Shown here piece after piece: positions 59,901 through 64,000 of a stretch of DNA of 64,000 bases. Each line of letters begins with the position of its first letter. Position 1 is the stretch's first letter. The translations under genes and the position numbers were made by a program. The notes under the pieces were generated by a model that saw nothing but the letters and a program-made list of their open reading frames with translations, was not told the origin of the DNA and searched no databases. The DNA is from Paraspadella gotoi (lineage: Eukaryota; Chaetognatha), in NCBI GenBank assembly GCA_051294375.1, contig CM119267.1, positions 3,584,192 through 3,648,191 on the forward strand. Reading direction: 5' to 3'.

Positions 59901-62270
59901 TCCTTTTTGACGCCTGAGGAAAGGAAGGATTGGAAGACGCAGCAAGGGATCGAGGAGGAAGAAGAGGAAGAGGAGACGCCATCGCCAGATGTGGAGCGAG
60001 ACACCAATGAATTTTATGGAATTGGTGCGTTAATCAATGTCAAAAATTTATTTTCTTCTAAATTCAGTAGTACAGAAATGGTGAAAAAAAAGTGAATAAT
60101 TAGGCTTTTCTCTATTTAAAATATTAACTTTAAAACATTTACATTTTTAAAATTTAAAATCAGCAACCCGTACTTCATACCACCAAATCAAACGCATGAA
60201 AATGGGATACAGTCTATGCTTTATTTACATTTCTCTTCTTCATTTGGAATCGCACGTGTCTCTGGGTAAATAAATAAGTTCTTTCCTGAGGATTTTTCTC
60301 AAATTGATATTTTCCGTTGTTATTTTTGAGCCGACGTGCTTCGCTGGGGCCGCGAATGCGCTCTCCCCTACCTCAATCCGCTGCATTTCTTTCCTGACAA
60401 TCTCAAGTTCTCCGGTTACGACCTCAAAACCTTCGCCAACGTCAAGTGTCTTCCTACCCCGACTCAAGTCAGACAAGACGCCGGACGATTGACCCTCTTT
60501 TTGCAGGTTCCGTCTCATTCAATTGCTTTCTCCTTTTCTCCTTCTAAAACCTCTTTCCGCTGATTTTCTTGGCAGTTGAACCCTTTTCCCGCGGTGGACA
60601 TTCGCCGTTTGGTGGCGCGATACTTGATCGACTTGAATCTCCCCGACGACCTCATGAAGATCTCATCCGGCATCATCTCAGCCCTGGACGTGCGAAGCCC
60701 CGTCCATGCCCCTCGACCCGGAACCGCGCAGGTTGGGGCGGAAATTCCTTCGCTCTTTCCCCCTTTTTATTTTTTCGTCTCCTATAACGGAATTTTCCTT
60801 TATCGATCTCTTCAGTCTATTCCCAACTACGAAGCGATGGGCGTGGCCGTATTGCTCATGACGCTCAAGCTCGTGTTTCGTTTGGATGGCGTGACGGAGT
60901 TTGTTTTGTCTCACCTCGTCGCGGAGTTGGAGAAGATCGAAGAATTTCGCAAGAGTCGGAACATCAAGAGAGATTCCTCCGATTTGTGGTCAGCGGTGCT
61001 GGGTTTTAAATTTAAAACAAAAAAATTGAATAACAATTAAGTTAACAATATTTAACATTTTGTTAGGTATATTCCTCCTTCGACATCCGCGCCACCGGAA
61101 ATGTTTTCCTTCTCCGAGTGGTTCCAATTTGCCTGTGAGTACCACCCTTGTAATTTTTTTAGTCTTTTTTGGGGGTTTTTTAGTCTACGTTGTACGTCTT
61201 TTTTTTTCTAACAGCGGAGTGTTTGGTTCGCCTCAAATCGCGAAAGTTTCCTACACCCGAAGATCTTGAATGTGGCGAAGAGGTCGGATCCGACGTGGCT
61301 CATCTTGCCCTTCATTATTCTCACAATTTGGTGAACAAGAAAGGGTCCGTTCGTCGAGCCGATCTCCCTTCTCGTCTTCGAATCGACGCCCTCCAATCCG
61401 CCATCGCCGACCTTCTTCTCGACGGCGCCGACGTCTCCGATTCCACCGCCCGCAGCAGCGTCACTTCGTTTCCGGTTCTCGGTGCCCTCGAGTCGCCGGA
61501 AAACGACGCCGCCGCCGAAGCCGAATGGCGAGCGAGTGCGGGGGCGGCGTCGAATTCAGAAGCGTCGGGGAAAAAGCTCTTCCGACGTGATTTGGGATTT
61601 TTAATTCGGCCGCCATTGCAGCAAAAGTTGCTCAAAGACGACGTCGTCTTGCGGACGCTCAACCTGCCGCATTATGAGATCGACGAGGAGACTGGAAAAG
61701 CGGTAGGTGGGCAGATTTGGCGGGAAACGACTGGAGTTGATTGATCATCCTTTCTATTTCGATTTAGCGCTGTGACTGGTCGGCCTGTGGAATTCGCGAA
61801 CCCGGCAAGAAACTCTTTTCCAACAGAAAAACTGTCAAAAATCTTTTATCTCACCAAACCAAGTATTGTTTTCTCATCGAATGGGGAGCGGAAAACCTGG
61901 GAAAAAGGTCTAGCACATTAATAATAATAATAATAATAATATTGTAGTAAATTTCTGATTTTATTAGTAAATGAGAAAAAAAATTTTTATTTGTTTTTCA
62001 TACAACGAATTTGTATTTTTATTATTGGTAATAAAAAATGACAAAAAGTAATATTTTTTTTTCGCTAGCCGTACTCGAGCGGAGGAAATAAAGGAATTAA
62101 CGTTCAACCAATCGCAAACAGTGAAAGTGTTGATCGATCTCTGCGCCGAAATGTTGGAGGAAGATCCAAAGACGTTGACTTACGACGTCGGAAAACTGGA
62201 ACGGAGATACCCGATGGACGCGGTCGCCTCGAGGGCGACGTCTCGAGAAGCTGTCCGATCTCCCTATTGA
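56950..62270 (+). CDS. TAF1B: RNA polymerase I factor TAF1B (Rrn7-like), with a nested gene in intron 2
   Basis: Eleven exons (56950-57039, 57160-57327, 59613-59754, 59830-60024, 60331-60506, 60576-60731, 60816-60988, 61067-61134, 61215-61702, 61768-61907, 62069-62270) join in phase to 665 residues (human 588). An N-terminal zinc ribbon ([21 protein letters not shown]) is followed by the B-reader-like region. [12 protein letters not shown] joins across intron 2 to [15 protein letters not shown], matching the human FQYILYQQAEALKNLG stretch. Cyclin-like folds follow ([33 protein letters not shown]). TAF1B is the TFIIB-like subunit of SL1 that recruits RNA polymerase I to rDNA promoters. Intron 2 (57328-59612) holds a complete phosphatase gene. 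The stop lies 63 bases before the WDR27 ATG. Confidence 0.88.
57595..59275 (+). CDS. PP1-like serine/threonine phosphatase nested in TAF1B intron 2
   Basis: Eight exons (57595-57757, 57838-58060, 58122-58268, 58353-58578, 58651-58746, 58827-58961, 59032-59103, 59168-59275) join in phase to 389 residues. The metallophosphatase motifs are DTHGQFVDL (PP1 has GDIHGQ; here the glycine is alanine), [36 protein letters not shown] and [12 protein letters not shown]. Metal-binding D, H, D, N, H and H residues appear retained. The N-terminal 60 residues are a charged extension and the C-terminus is lysine-rich, then cysteine-rich (CNDTNCSMC). It is closest to PP1 catalytic subunits but diverged. TTATAATCATAG ends at 57568 upstream, and AATAAA lies at 59321. 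The last exon is the least certain; readthrough past 59103 would give another tail. Confidence 0.78.
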
Positions 62271-62290
62271 TTTTTGTTCGTTGTTGATCT

Positions 62291-62301
62291 GCCTTTTCTA
62301 G
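62291..62301 (+). promoter_or_regulatory. candidate trans-splice acceptor for WDR27
   Basis: GCCTTTTCTAG ends 31 bases after the TAF1B stop codon and 32 bases before the WDR27 ATG. The 63-base spacer has no donor and little room for a separate promoter, so this AG is the best candidate for a trans-splice site. Confidence 0.5.
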
Positions 62302-62333
62302 AATTTTTAAGAAAATGACTATTTTGGAAAACA

Positions 62334-64000
62334 ATGAGTTTGGTTAGCCTCGGGCAGGTATCTGGCCCTCGTGGGCTGAGACCCAGCCAGGCGTCTCTCC
62401 TCTTCCCATGGCTCGCTCTTGTCAAAGGAAACTCCTTAACGTTATGGTGCCTGAAACCCGAGGAAGACAGCGGAGTCGGCTGGGCTCCACTTGAGATCAC
62501 TCTGCCGGAGATTCAAGGAGGTGACGTTGTCGCTCTATCACTGCACAGGGTCGACGAAGGAGAGTCGATCTACCTTCTCGCAGTCTCCGAGGACTCTCTC
62601 TTTATCTGGAAAAATCCTCAAGTCTTGGAATCGAAAGATGGAATTGAATCCCCGCCACGCCCACCTCATCGCGTCGCCGATGGTCCGTTTCAAAGCGTCG
62701 CGCACGTGAATTTGGGTCCGCGCGGCATCTTTGCCGCCATATGCGCCGAAAATGAGGTGGTCTTGATAAACGTGGCTCGGGGCACGAAGGCGCGCCTTTT
62801 GGGTCACCGCGCGCCCATTGCCCACTCGGCCTTTGCCTCTCGTGATGACCCATCGTCACCACTTCTCGTTTCCGTCGCCATTGACGCAACGGCGAGATTG
62901 TGGGACGTCAATTCTCTCTCCTGCTTGAGAATCTGGGATTCAACTTTTGTCGCAAATTCTACGTTGACCACTTGTGCGATTGTGGCCAAGTCTGGATTCG
63001 CCGCTGGCCTCTTCGTCGGGGACGCGGACGGCCATCTCTTTCGACTTTCCTTTGACGAAGAGAAACGAAAATCTCGGCGATTCGATCTCAAACGAAGTTC
63101 GCAGCGATGGCGTCGACGTTTGAACGAAGGAGATGGCCATGGAGAGAGAAGCGACGCCAGCGTGGAGCCGGGTTTTGCTGTCCTCGCAATCCATTGCATG
63201 CTGTCTGGATCCTCGCGTCCCCTCCTGGTCGGCGTCACTTCCGGGATTCTCTTCTTTGATCCCGAAGTCGACGAGTGTCTCTTCGCCGTCGTCTTTCCCG
63301 CCCAAGTGCCATCGATAATTGGGTCGTCGTCAATTGCGTTGAATATTTCATCCGCGCTTTCAGTCTCCCCGATGAAAAATGACGGAGTAGCGGCGTTGGC
63401 GTCTGTGGCCATGTTTTCGGGCCACGTGACCATTATCCGCGCAGAATGTGACAATGCGTTTTGGAACGAAGCTCTGGAATCAGCACCGGGAGACCCCTGT
63501 GATTCCTCCTCGCCTCGTCATCACGTTTCCGTCGTCGCCACCGAACCCCTGGCCGACGATTCCGTCCTCAAGACTCCATCCCTTACTCCGACCGCGTCGC
63601 CTCTACCGAAGAAGTCGGTCCGCAAGCCATCGTCGGCTTCTAAAGGACCCATCGAAAAACCCGTTATGAATCAAAGTCAAGTCAAGTCCTCCGGATACGC
63701 GGTTCCTCCGCGGAACCCGCTCATGTTTCGACCCAACACCAACTTTAGCGTCAAAAAAGACGTGAAGGCGAAAGCGAAGCCTCAGCCCGCGCTCAAGTCT
63801 CGCGTCACCGACGTTTACCCGTCCAACTCCGCGCGCCCTTCCGGTGTCGATCGTTCCTTTCGTCTTGGCGAGTCTCGCGCCTCCCCGGTTTCCTGTCTCG
63901 CTGTCTCAACCTGTGGAGCTCGCGTCGCCTGCGGCGTCACCGATTACGACGTCACCGTCGTCGGAGAATCGTTGAAGGAAAAGTCGGCGTCGACTCACTC
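62334..64000 (+). CDS. WDR27: WD40 protein WDR27, 5' part, cut by the window edge
   Basis: An uninterrupted frame runs from ATG 62334 to the end of the window (555 codons, no stop), so the gene is partial at its 3' end. WD-like units are visible (GHRAPIAHSAFASRD, ATARLWDVNSLSCL). The diagnostic stretch is VKSSGYAVPPRNPLMFRPNT, which matches human WDR27 VRSSGYASAPHVTMFSPKT. Function is poorly known; WD40 proteins are scaffolds. A small upstream frame (ATG near 62315) overlaps the start. The first 555 residues contain no intron, in contrast to TAF1B. Confidence 0.82.
   Translation, partial: MSLVSLGQVSGPRGLRPSQASLLFPWLALVKGNSLTLWCLKPEEDSGVGWAPLEITLPEIQGGDVVALSLHRVDEGESIYLLAVSEDSLFIWKNPQVLESKDGIESPPRPPHRVADGPFQSVAHVNLGPRGIFAAICAENEVVLINVARGTKARLLGHRAPIAHSAFASRDDPSSPLLVSVAIDATARLWDVNSLSCLRIWDSTFVANSTLTTCAIVAKSGFAAGLFVGDADGHLFRLSFDEEKRKSRRFDLKRSSQRWRRRLNEGDGHGERSDASVEPGFAVLAIHCMLSGSSRPLLVGVTSGILFFDPEVDECLFAVVFPAQVPSIIGSSSIALNISSALSVSPMKNDGVAALASVAMFSGHVTIIRAECDNAFWNEALESAPGDPCDSSSPRHHVSVVATEPLADDSVLKTPSLTPTASPLPKKSVRKPSSASKGPIEKPVMNQSQVKSSGYAVPPRNPLMFRPNTNFSVKKDVKAKAKPQPALKSRVTDVYPSNSARPSGVDRSFRLGESRASPVSCLAVSTCGARVACGVTDYDVTVVGESLKEKSASTH

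Overview
The window is nuclear DNA from a compact eukaryotic genome, almost certainly an animal. The genes have many short GT-AG introns, coding exons are GC-rich and introns and spacers are AT- and T-rich. The gene set is metazoan in character (WDR81, HDAC6 with tandem deacetylase domains, MFSD8/CLN7-like, ANKRD10-like, RHEB, TAF1B, WDR27). High density, one-directional genes and apparent trans-splice acceptors would suit a sponge, perhaps a glass sponge, but that placement is inference.

I recognise 28 genes and all of them lie on the + strand. From left to right: a MYND zinc-finger protein, an MFSD8-like transporter, RPL27, EXOC8, TIMM10, DCTN6, TRMT11, a mitochondrial alanyl-tRNA synthetase-like protein, RHEB, a SOUL haem-binding protein, REV1, a C2H2 zinc-finger protein, RPL30, an alpha/beta hydrolase, a small mitochondrial membrane protein, GBE1, EEF2, a small membrane protein, an ARF GTPase, a CHAC-type gamma-glutamylcyclotransferase, an unknown protein, an ANKRD10-like protein, a RING protein, WDR81, HDAC6, TAF1B with a PP1-like phosphatase gene nested inside one of its introns, and the start of WDR27, which runs off the right edge.

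Many spacers are only 60-250 bases from stop to start codon. A pyrimidine tract ending in AG sits a short way upstream of nearly every start codon, usually with no matching donor in the spacer. This is the layout expected of polycistronic transcription resolved by spliced-leader trans-splicing. It is the most interesting large-scale signal in the window. The nested phosphatase is especially telling, because it would have to be separated from its host gene by a choice between cis- and trans-splicing.

Smaller finds: a foldback element in the HDAC6 intron whose left arm carries a hammerhead-ribozyme-like core, a C/D box snoRNA candidate in an EEF2 intron, a pair of related inverted-repeat elements in GBE1 and in the unknown gene, another small inverted-repeat element in the RING gene, an alanyl-tRNA synthetase homologue that keeps the editing site but shows no catalytic-core motifs, an HDAC6 with no visible C-terminal ubiquitin-binding zinc finger, and a perfect 24-base coding minisatellite in the SOUL gene. 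Translation-related genes recur (RPL27, RPL30, EEF2, TRMT11, the AlaRS homologue, TAF1B), but I see no clear single pathway linking the whole array. Exon borders were read by hand from GT-AG signals, reading phase and family similarity; no search or alignment program was run.
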